5,418 nt of DNA from CAVDWX01 sp963612735 (GTDB taxonomy: Bacteria > Bacillota_I > Bacilli_A > RFN20 > CAG-826). The notes under the pieces are model-generated. The model had not been told where the DNA came from, searched no databases, and saw only the letters and a list, made by a program, of their open reading frames with translations. The stretch's first letter is position 1; each line of letters begins with the position of its first letter. The stretch is taken from NCBI GenBank assembly GCA_963612735.1, contig CAVDWX010000108.1, positions 1 to 5,418 of the forward strand, given 5' to 3'. A program made the translations under genes and the position numbers. Shown one piece after another: positions 1 to 4,738 of the stretch.

Positions 1-7
1 GCAACAT
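1..7 (-). CDS. Start of a gene leaving the window (partial)
   Basis: Only the ATG and the next few bases are present. An AAGGAG Shine-Dalgarno at 15..20 sits 7 nt upstream of the ATG at 7..5, and the DUF7666-like gene stops at 20..22, so this is the normal packed spacing of the cluster. Nothing can be said about the product. Confidence 0.55.
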
Positions 8-19
8 ATTAAGTCTCCT

Positions 20-733
20 TTAAGAAAGTTGCATTAACAAGGGAATTCTTATATCGGCGGAAACCCCCTCTTCTATATAAGCAATTGCATAGTTTAAATT
101 AGTTAAGTCACAATAGCGAACTGGATAATTGCTATATTCAAGATTGTGATAAATGGACTGTAGTGTCTTAGTTTTAAATATTTTAGTTTTTACAAATAAT
201 GTAGCAAATGAACGAGAATATCCATGAGATTCCAATACGTCAGCATATTTATTAGTAAGAAAAGCTTCTATTTCAGAAATAGTCTTAAAACGAATTGCTT
301 CAAAATCGGCAGGGCAGTTTATTGACGTTGAATAATCTTCCAGCCCCTGTTCAAAATACTTCTGAAAAGCATTGTAAATATCTTCGGAGGTAAGTTCTTC
401 TATAAGAGTTAATTCTTTAGCCACAAGTTTTCTTTCTTCGGGCGGTATAAAAGAAGCAATAGGTCTAGGTTGATTTTTATTAACCAAACCAATTACCTTA
501 AAAATACGAGCCCGTCTAATGTCAACAAAACAGGACAGGTCTGGGAGGTTGGGAGAGAAATGAAGGCCGGCCTGGCAAAAAGCAATTGGCCCATCATAAG
601 TATTTTTACCCATTTTATACTAAAAAGCTTTATCTTTAAATGCACACATATCTTTATCAACAGCTTTGAATCCTTCAACCTCAATCCATTCACTTTCAAT
701 TGTATTATCAGTCGAAATCTTTTTATTAAACAT
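20..733 (-). CDS. DUF7666-like phage protein with an in-frame TAG at codon 38
   Basis: This 237-aa protein reads from ATG 733 through one TAG (620..622, codon 38) to TAA. The start has AAGGGA at 743..748, 9 nt upstream, and lies 18 nt after the preceding gene's stop. Under the standard code only the last 197 residues would be called, from an ATG at 613 with no ribosome site. Residues 21-70 (GFKAVDKDMCAFKDKAF, TAG, YKMGKNTYDG, then a C-x-x-G-L-H segment) match what I recall of DUF7666, a phage family with a motif like C-x-GFQYE-x-GK followed by C-x-x-GFHAC. The TAG falls on the Gln of GFQY. DUF7666 has no known function. The C-terminal two thirds is a mixed helical, lysine- and glutamate-rich region I do not recognise. 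It is the last complete gene of the run started by the promoter at 1328..1356. The gene is very likely real; the family is from memory. Confidence 0.85.
620..622 (-). other. In-frame TAG, probable Gln codon (DUF7666-like gene)
   Basis: The minus strand reads GCT TTT TAG TAT AAA ATG. The frame stays open on both sides, and the encoded flanks (KAF and YKMGK) bracket the position where I recall the family carrying Gln. This is the most informative of the TAG codons because family conservation suggests the amino acid. Confidence 0.8.
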
Positions 734-751
734 TATCTTTATTCCCTTCGA

Positions 752-991
752 TTAATCTTTGTTAAAAACTTTTTCGCCTTCATCATAATTGGAAAAGGTA
801 ATTAACCCAACATCTGGATAATCTCCTTTGCATTTTAAAAGGCAGGATTCAAGGTCAGTCCCGTAAAATTTTTCAATTTCATCCATTGCCTCTTTATAAG
901 TTTTGGCGAAAGTACAACCAGACTCACGGCAAATAGTTTCATTTACAATATTATAATATTCAACCCAAAAGATAAAAGGATATTTAGTCAT
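752..991 (-). CDS. Hypothetical 79-aa phage protein
   Basis: This is a small acidic protein of unknown function. Its start is firm: GGAGGT at 999..1004 lies 7 nt upstream, inside the last codons of the gene before, whose TAA directly abuts this ATG, so the two are probably translationally coupled. The N-terminus (FIFWVEYYN) looks like a beta strand and is followed by a helical segment (YKEAMDEIEKFYGTDLES). That strand-then-helix pattern with an Y-YG-DL motif is common in unnamed small phage proteins of Firmicutes. Cysteines lie at 21, 26, 50 and 54, the last pair as CLLKC, but I see no convincing metal site. No TAG occurs in frame. It ends in TAA, 18 nt before the DUF7666-like gene. Confidence 0.85.
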   Translation of the reverse strand: MTKYPFIFWVEYYNIVNETICRESGCTFAKTYKEAMDEIEKFYGTDLESCLLKCKGDYPDVGLITFSNYDEGEKVFNKD

Positions 992-1294
992 TTAGGATAC
1001 CTCCATAAACATTAGTGTTACTGGCGCATCTGTGCGACTAGGAAAATATGTTTCAAACAGCGCTCTTTTATATTGATAGTCGTTTTTATTAAACTGTGGC
1101 ACGTCCACCAGAGAGTCGGTGCTCGCGTAGTCAAGGGCGAAAAGATAGGGCGTTTCTTCAGAATAAGCATTAACCATCAAAAGGATATTTTCATCTCGCA
1201 ATTGGTTAAACATCTCTCCGGATAATGCTTCTTTGACTTCAAAGTCTCTAAGCCACCAACCATAACCCAAAACAGACTTATAGTTAACAGACAT
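992..1294 (-). CDS. Hypothetical 100-aa phage protein
   Basis: This is the first gene of the transcript from the promoter at 1328..1356. AAGGAG at 1306..1311 lies 11 nt before the ATG, which sits about 27 nt from the predicted transcription start. The protein opens with NYKSVLGYGWWLRDFEV, then a helix, then VNAYSEETPYLFAL and ends in a hydrophobic strand (VTLMFM). An aromatic GYGW start followed by a central 'NAYS..TPY.F' segment resembles small unnamed proteins seen in Firmicutes phages and integrative elements. I know of no function. Its last codons hold the ribosome site of the next gene. Confidence 0.88.
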   Translation of the reverse strand: MSVNYKSVLGYGWWLRDFEVKEALSGEMFNQLRDENILLMVNAYSEETPYLFALDYASTDSLVDVPQFNKNDYQYKRALFETYFPSRTDAPVTLMFMEVS

Positions 1295-1305
1295 TTATTG
1301 TACCA

Positions 1306-1311
1306 CTCCTT
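1306..1311 (-). promoter_or_regulatory. Shine-Dalgarno AAGGAG for the 100-aa gene
   Basis: AAGGAG lies 11 nt before the ATG at 1294 within the short leader of the promoter-driven transcript. It fixes the start and rules out longer or shorter readings in other frames. Confidence 0.8.
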
Positions 1312-1327
1312 TTTATTTTCTATATAT

Positions 1328-1356
1328 ATTATAACATATTTTTTATAAAAAATCAA
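1328..1356 (-). promoter_or_regulatory. Extended -10 sigma-70/sigma-A promoter
   Basis: The minus strand has TTGATT (1356..1351), a 17-nt spacer and TATAAT (1333..1328). TG stands one base upstream of the -10 (TGTTATAAT), which is the extended -10 form. The predicted start of transcription near 1321 gives a leader of about 27 nt carrying AAGGAG. The -35 box shares its first bases with the T-tract of the terminator of the preceding gene, so this promoter restarts transcription exactly where the previous transcript ends. Confidence 0.78.
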
Positions 1357-1385
1357 AAAAGGATGATGCTCTAACATCATCCTTT
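1347..1385 (-). terminator. Strong intrinsic terminator after the DUF1617-like gene
   Basis: On the minus strand AAAGGATGATG (1385..1375) pairs perfectly with CATCATCCTTT (1368..1358) around a 6-nt loop (TTAGAG). The hairpin is followed by TTTGATTTTTT. The 11-bp stem and T-rich tail are classic for a rho-independent terminator. The TGA stop of the upstream gene (1379..1377) lies within the ascending stem. Confidence 0.88.
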
Positions 1386-1838
1386 ATCATTTTCAGTTAA
1401 GAGAATACTCAAAATCTCAATATCATCAACAGAGATACCAGAATCATCAGATGCTTTCTCAACAATAGCATCAATATCTGCGGTGCCGAGTTCAACTTCA
1501 ACCTTTTCAGCAAGGATGCTTTGAAGCTCATTATTCACGCGGGACACCTCTTTATTAAATTCGTCAAGATACTCATCATTGATTTGACGAGCCTCTTGGC
1601 CATCTTCAGTAGTAATAATATGAGACTTCTCTTCGGTAAACCAAGCCTCATTAATCTCATCGGTTTTCTCTTTGCGGAAATTCTCAAAAGACTCAACGGT
1701 CGGCAGAATTTTGTCAATGTTCTTACGAATTAGCCACTAAGTCTTCAAATCAAAGCCATTAAGTCTTTTATCCTTACGCGCATTTTGATACCATTCAAAA
1801 ATATTAACAACATCCATAGTTGTAAATGTTTTAGTCAA
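1377..1838 (-). CDS. DUF1617-like phage protein, TTG start, in-frame TAG at codon 34
   Basis: This 153-aa acidic protein starts at TTG 1838, with AAGGAG at 1849..1854, 10 nt upstream. The alternative in-frame ATG at 1817 lacks a ribosome site. The frame crosses one TAG (1737..1739, codon 34, between FDLKT and WLIRKN) and ends in TGA inside the terminator stem. Under the standard code the gene would look missing: about 120 codons of clean reading frame follow the TAG with no plausible new start. Its layout, an N-terminal 'L-R-KNIDKILP' helix, a charged middle with DEYLDEFNKEV, a short EVEVELG strand and a Leu/Ile-rich end, resembles DUF1617, a family of about 150 aa in Firmicutes phages with no known function. 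The family call is from memory and tentative; the gene itself is well supported by its own promoter, ribosome site and terminator. Confidence 0.82.
1737..1739 (-). other. In-frame TAG, probable Gln codon (DUF1617-like gene)
   Basis: The minus strand reads AAG ACT TAG TGG CTA ATT CGT. Both sides are coding in the same frame of a gene bounded by a consensus promoter and a terminator, so the TAG cannot be the real end of the gene. Confidence 0.78.
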
Positions 1839-1848
1839 AATTAGCTCA

Positions 1849-1854
1849 CTCCTT
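1849..1854 (-). promoter_or_regulatory. Shine-Dalgarno AAGGAG deciding a TTG start
   Basis: AAGGAG sits 10 nt before TTG 1838. The predicted transcription start near 1855 puts this site at the very 5' end of the mRNA, giving a leader of only about 17 nt. Confidence 0.75.
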
Positions 1855-1861
1855 TTATTAT

Positions 1862-1890
1862 ATTATATCAAAAAAATTTTTAATTGTCAA
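1862..1890 (-). promoter_or_regulatory. Perfect consensus extended -10 promoter
   Basis: TTGACA (1890..1885), a 17-nt spacer and TATAAT (1867..1862), with TG one base before the -10 (TGATATAAT). Both hexamers are exact, the spacing is optimal and the spacer is A/T-rich, so this should be very strong in a host using sigma-70/sigma-A. The -35 lies within the last codons of the CxxC mini-protein and that gene's TAA is in the spacer. I see no terminator upstream, so read-through from the upstream operon may add to it. Confidence 0.9.
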
Positions 1891-2059
1891 GTTGTTCAGA
1901 GTATCGCTCTTCAAGCGCGTCCATCAAGGCCTGACTCTTAATCATTGCGATGTGGCGACGGCGAGCACCGCAATCTTTTCTGCAATAAGAAGAGCGACGA
2001 CATTTAATACAATTGCCATCAAGCTTCCATTGGTCTGTAATAGGAATATTATTATCCAT
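1880..2059 (-). CDS. CxxC mini-protein, possible zinc binder (59 aa)
   Basis: This small basic protein starts at ATG 2059, overlapping the phosphoesterase stop by one base (TAATG), with AAGGA at 2069..2073. Residues 17-30 read CIKCRRSSYCRKDC, giving Cys17-x2-Cys20-x5-Cys26-x3-Cys30, followed by an Arg/His-rich stretch (GARRRH) and a C-terminal helix. Four close cysteines in a basic context suggest one zinc ion and perhaps nucleic-acid or protein binding, but no named family is recognised. It has no TAG and ends in TAA inside the promoter of the next gene. An open frame on the opposite strand here is a shadow. Confidence 0.82.
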   Translation of the reverse strand: MDNNIPITDQWKLDGNCIKCRRSSYCRKDCGARRRHIAMIKSQALMDALEERYSEQLDN

Positions 2060-2937
2060 TATTCTTTTTCCTTTATATAAACATAATTAGCCATTAATCG
2101 CTCATAACTCCATTTATTATCATCGACGAAAAAATTGGGCGATACTATTATATCATTAGGAATTATTGTATTTTGCCAACGATTAAAAATATTATCAAGG
2201 TTTTCAATGCGTTGATAAAACATTTCACAATGCGGGCGCTCGGCACGGTCGGCATGGAAATGGCCCCACAACCATATATTCCATTGAATTTTATCTTTAA
2301 AATCATCAAGCCATTTTTCCATTGTATTATCTACGGTAGATTGGTCAAGTCCTTTTAAAAACAAATCGGTCGGTTGCCAAGAGTAGGGGCAAGTGTGAGA
2401 AAGAATTAAATCATACGTTTTTCCCGCATAAAGCTCATCAATTCGGCTCATTTCTTCCTTGGTAAGTTGTTCATCTTTAAACCAACCACATTTTTTGGGG
2501 TTGGCAATTAGTGCCTCATCCGGCGTATATCCTGCACGCTCAAGACGGTACCATTTATCAACCGAATAAGCGCCCCCAATAACCAAAGCAGAATGGCCGT
2601 TAATGTCATATTCATTGCCGTCTATAAGATAACGGATATTAGGAAATGAGGTTTCATAACAAACCATGTTTTTTACATAAGAATCCCAGCTGAGTCCAGC
2701 CCCCAAATTTTCGGGACGCTCTTCATGATTACCGCGCACAAGATAAAGATGAAAACTAGTATCGTTAATAAGATTTTTATTAGCAGTATCATGATTATTG
2801 AGATAAAAATTAATACCCGCATCACCAAGTATAATAACTGCTGTCTCTTCTGGATTGTATATTTTGGTGTCAATCTGGCTCAGACGCTCTATTACTCGGC
2901 CGTGAGTGTCCCCGCTAATCAACCAGTGTTTAATCAT
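2059..2937 (-). CDS. Calcineurin-like metallophosphoesterase (292 aa)
   Basis: All five metallophosphoesterase blocks are visible in order: GDTHG with Asp10 and His12; GD at 38-39 (ILGDAG); GNHE at 69-72; His181 in LILSHTCP; and GHFH at 225-228. These residues bind two metal ions and cut phosphate mono- or diesters. The second block reads GDAGINF rather than the commoner GD-x-VDRG, and about 60 residues follow the last block. The length suits the stand-alone enzymes found in phages and mobile elements of Firmicutes. The substrate cannot be deduced; nucleotides, 2',3'-cyclic ends or a phosphoprotein are all possible. AAGGTGA at 2944..2950 gives the start, and that site contains the TGA stop of the membrane gene before it, implying coupled translation. 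No TAG is in frame. Confidence 0.93.
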   Translation of the reverse strand: MIKHWLISGDTHGRVIERLSQIDTKIYNPEETAVIILGDAGINFYLNNHDTANKNLINDTSFHLYLVRGNHEERPENLGAGLSWDSYVKNMVCYETSFPNIRYLIDGNEYDINGHSALVIGGAYSVDKWYRLERAGYTPDEALIANPKKCGWFKDEQLTKEEMSRIDELYAGKTYDLILSHTCPYSWQPTDLFLKGLDQSTVDNTMEKWLDDFKDKIQWNIWLWGHFHADRAERPHCEMFYQRIENLDNIFNRWQNTIIPNDIIVSPNFFVDDNKWSYERLMANYVYIKEKE

Positions 2938-2943
2938 ATATAA

Positions 2944-3114
2944 TCACCTTGACTTTTTATCGGTAATATCAGTTGCGAGCATAAGAAAAATAAGGGTTAC
3001 ATTCCCAACTGCAAATCCATAAACATATTGAAGATTCTAATTAAATTTAGTAAACGTAAGTGCGCCAACAATAATGGTTATCAGCCAAAGCATAATAAAA
3101 ATAAATTTCTTCAT
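2944..3114 (-). CDS. Small two-helix membrane protein with in-frame TAG (56 aa)
   Basis: Its ATG at 3114 abuts the TAA of the gene before, with AAAGGAG at 3128..3134. Residues 3-22 (FIFIMLWLITIIVGALTF) form a first membrane helix and residues 28-48 (QYVYGFAVGNVTLIFLMLAT) a second. The TAG at 3037..3039 (codon 26) falls in the short polar turn between them (KFN, TAG, NLQY). The tail DITDKKSR is charged. It ends in TGA within the ribosome site of the phosphoesterase gene. Under the standard code it would be a 25-aa single-helix peptide followed by dead space, whereas read-through gives a neat hairpin membrane protein that fills the gap between neighbours exactly. A holin or superinfection-exclusion role is conceivable because of size, but nothing in the sequence proves it. 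Confidence 0.75.
3037..3039 (-). other. In-frame TAG, probable Gln codon (two-helix membrane gene)
   Basis: The minus strand reads TTT AAT TAG AAT CTT CAA TAT. A polar residue such as Gln suits the turn between the two predicted membrane helices. Confidence 0.7.
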
Positions 3115-3585
3115 TTAATTAGTCCAGCTCCTTTCAGTTAAATCATATAATTTTTTAGCATCTATAATTTCCTCATTAGCCTTTTTCTTAATTCGTTCAA
3201 TATCTTCTATGCCACTTTTTAATACTTTAGCCAACGCCTCTGCTTCTAACTACTTATTTGCTTTTCTCTTATTTTTTTTATTCCAAATAAGGAAACAAAT
3301 AAAATCTATAAAATGGAATTTAATTTGAATTTGTATCTCAAAGCGGGAATTATTATTTACTAAAAATAATTGTTTCCAATAATAATTATCGTCAATATAT
3401 TTATAACGCGAAGGATTTAAATTATATAAAATTTTAAAACGCCGGAAACTAAGAAAGCAATAATAGTACCTACTTTCATCTTTGTAATATGTATTAAATG
3501 CGACCCAATGACAAAAAAGTAGCAAAAGGATTATTACCATGATAACAATAAATAAAGATAACAAAAACTGAGTCGTTGTTATCAT
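3115..3585 (-). CDS. Membrane-anchored protein with in-frame TAG at codon 112 (156 aa)
   Basis: One long N-terminal membrane helix (residues 6-30, FLLSLFIVIMVIILLLLF) is followed by an aromatic, basic middle with RFKILYNLNPSRYKYIDDN and a second, weaker hydrophobic stretch near 90-101 (FHFIDFICFLIW). The frame meets TAG at 3250..3252 after KRKANK. Past it, 44 more codons encode a helical Ala/Glu/Lys tail (LEAEALAKVLKSG, IERIKKKANEEI) that ends in TAA directly against the next ATG. The tail looks like a cytoplasmic coiled-coil-like helix. GGAG at 3593..3596, 7 nt before ATG 3585, is inside the end of the YqeY-like gene. The 'NPSRY' middle is reminiscent of unnamed phage membrane proteins. Function is unknown. 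Under the standard code it would be a 111-aa protein. Confidence 0.8.
3250..3252 (-). other. In-frame TAG, probable Gln codon (membrane-anchored gene)
   Basis: The minus strand reads GCA AAT AAG TAG TTA GAA GCA GAG. Were it a stop, about 130 nt of open, coding-like frame up to the next gene would be left unexplained. Confidence 0.75.
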
Positions 3586-3586
3586 A

Positions 3587-4042
3587 TTAGTTCTCCGAAA
3601 GAATTTCGCTTATTACTTTATTAACAACAGTCATATCAGCCCGACCCTTAAAGGCAGGCATTATAATTTTCATAATAGCGCCTTTATTTTTCTTTGCTAT
3701 TTCAAGTCCACTAGTAGATAAAATAGAAAGAATTTCTATTTTAATCTGTTCTGGGTCAGAAAGAAGTTTTGGCGCAAATTCGTCAATAATAGCAAGTTGC
3801 GCTACATAAGAATCATGAAGGTCCATTCGGCTAGAGGGGCAAGTAGCAATCATTTCATGCATTGTCTTCTGCTCTTTTAAAAGAGTGTTATTAACCAAAG
3901 ATTCGGGAATATTATCTCGGCACTGTTGGTCAATACCAGCCTTTTTAACCGCGCCAACCAAATTAGAAATAACATCTTTGCGTAATTTATTTCCATTTTT
4001 AAGGGCGGTAATCATTTCTTTTTGTAGAATTTCAAGAGTCAT
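3587..4042 (-). CDS. YqeY-like (GatB/YqeY domain) protein (151 aa)
   Basis: The whole protein follows the YqeY pattern: residues 15-38 (KNGNKLRKDVISNLVGAVKK and following) match the family's 'K-x-K-LRLxVIRxLxAAIKxxEI' helix; 54-66 (LLKEQKTMHEMIA) match 'LxKxxKQRxDSIxxF'; 83-100 (LAIIDEFAPKLLSDPEQI) match 'ELxIIxxYLPKQLSxEEI'; and 120-144 (KGAIMKIIMPAFKGRADMTV and following) match 'MGKVMxxLMPKxKGRADGxxVN'. About 150 aa is the usual length. The domain also forms the tail of GatB, the amidotransferase subunit that makes Gln-tRNA(Gln) or Asn-tRNA(Asn), where it contacts tRNA; the free YqeY protein has no settled role. GGAGGT at 4049..4054 lies 6 nt before the ATG. No TAG occurs in frame. Confidence 0.93.
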   Translation of the reverse strand: MTLEILQKEMITALKNGNKLRKDVISNLVGAVKKAGIDQQCRDNIPESLVNNTLLKEQKTMHEMIATCPSSRMDLHDSYVAQLAIIDEFAPKLLSDPEQIKIEILSILSTSGLEIAKKNKGAIMKIIMPAFKGRADMTVVNKVISEILSEN

Positions 4043-4099
4043 ATAAATACCTCCAAATCAATTATCTTTCATCTTGGAAAATTTGTTAAATTATACAAT

Positions 4100-4331
4100 T
4101 TAATTATATTCGTAGCCGACCTCTCGTAAATACTCCCGCAAACAATTGGCCTTATTTTCAATTTCGTCGGCTGTAGTATGCATCCTTTCGGCTTCCCAAT
4201 AAAAATCAGTTGCTATTTGCTCAATTTCTTCTAACGTTTTATCAAAAAGAACTAGGATATTCTCCTTCAAGGTCTTTCAAGTCTTCTTTTATATACCATG
4301 GCAGATTTAAAATATCAAATCTATTACTCAT
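4100..4331 (-). CDS. Acidic small protein split by an apparent +1 shift at TTT-TGA
   Basis: A frame opens at ATG 4331, 5 nt after the preceding stop, and encodes 29 residues (MSNRFDILNLPWYIKEDLKD then LEGEYPSSF) before TGA at 4244..4242. The adjacent frame continues with 47 coding-like residues (DKTLEEIEQIATDFYWEAER onwards, ending LREVGYEYN) to TAA at 4102..4100. Skipping one T of the run TCTTTTTGAT joins them into a smooth 76-aa acidic, helical protein. The Phe tRNA could also re-pair after a +1 slip (TTT to TTT) with TGA waiting in the A site, as in prfB-type shifts, and AAGGAG lies 14 nt upstream of that TTT. Other readings: a sequencing or real indel in the T-run, or a second gene starting at TTG 4270 (MKENILVLFDKTLEE, 56 aa), which lacks a good ribosome site. 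No known family. Confidence 0.6.
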
Positions 4332-4336
4332 ATATT

Positions 4337-4567
4337 TTACCCATTGTAAGAAATTCCAAAAAGGACGATACCTTTCTCATTACTTTGAAGAGGTTCAATA
4401 CAATCCCATTCATCTACGTGCTCATAACCCCAAGAATCATAAACGTTATCGGGATCGCCAGCAACAAAATTGTCAATAAGTTTGTTCGCTTCAACAGCAG
4501 ATTTTGCTGCTACCAGTCCTTTGCCATGATAAAAGTATTTCGGGCTAATTTCATAAACTTTATACAT
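4337..4567 (-). CDS. Hypothetical 76-aa phage protein
   Basis: AAGGAG at 4575..4580, 7 nt before ATG 4567, fixes this start; the frame is open further upstream but that stretch is covered by the Cys-rich gene and has no ribosome site. The N-terminus (MYKVYEISPKYFYHGKGLVA) looks like a strand, a loop and a second strand. A helix follows (AKSAVEANKLIDNFVAG), then acidic DPDNVYDSWGYEHVDEWDCI, and a last strand (KGIVLFGISYNG). The 'YHGKGLVAA-s-EAN' element with a terminal 'G-I-Y-G' resembles unnamed small phage proteins. It overlaps the preceding gene by 8 nt. Function unknown. Confidence 0.83.
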   Translation of the reverse strand: MYKVYEISPKYFYHGKGLVAAKSAVEANKLIDNFVAGDPDNVYDSWGYEHVDEWDCIEPLQSNEKGIVLFGISYNG

Positions 4568-4724
4568 TTTCTTTCTCCTTATAATGAGGGCATTTAGAAC
4601 AAGTCCAAGGAAAAATTTCTTTGGCCTTATCTTGTTGAGTACAATAATATTTATAATTAGGATGGTCAAATACATCCCCGCGCCAAGGAGTTACATCTTT
4701 AGCCTTGAAATACTTACACCCCAT
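4560..4724 (-). CDS. Cys-rich mini-protein, possible zinc binder (54 aa)
   Basis: ATG 4724 is preceded 7 nt upstream by AAGGGGGTG (4732..4740), one base from the ideal AAGGAGGTG. Cysteines are at 3, 28, 42 and 45 with His47 (TCSKCPHY). The pattern Cys3...Cys28...Cys42-x2-Cys45 could hold one zinc ion, with the CxxC as one half. The middle is aromatic (WRGDVFDHPNYKYYC). It stops at TAA after overlapping the next ATG by 8 nt, and its last codons (KEKENV) carry the AAGGAG of the next gene, so the pair is probably coupled. Such 'G-C-x-YF ... C-x-x-CPHY' mini-proteins are often seen unnamed in phages; no function is known. Confidence 0.75.
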   Translation of the reverse strand: MGCKYFKAKDVTPWRGDVFDHPNYKYYCTQQDKAKEIFPWTCSKCPHYKEKENV

Positions 4725-4738
4725 ACAGCTCCACCCCC

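Noticed and set aside
470..805. Long plus-strand open frames (for example 470..805, 1521..1733, 1892..2080, 2725..2943, 4210..4597)
   Set aside because: They lie opposite well-supported minus-strand genes, lack ribosome sites and give unlikely proteins; they are shadows.
1535..1717. Minus-strand frame of 60 codons inside the DUF1617-like gene
   Set aside because: It has no ribosome site and is an out-of-frame shadow of the TAG-containing gene, which fits promoter, start and terminator.
4088..4096. TATAAT (4095..4090) upstream of the YqeY-like gene as a promoter
   Set aside because: No acceptable -35 lies 16-18 nt upstream (GGCTAC or neighbours), so it is not supported over chance in AT-rich DNA.
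4242..4244. TGA as a sense codon (table 4)
   Set aside because: TGA ends the DUF1617-like, two-helix membrane and winged-helix genes at sensible positions, and the reading past this TGA meets TAA at once.
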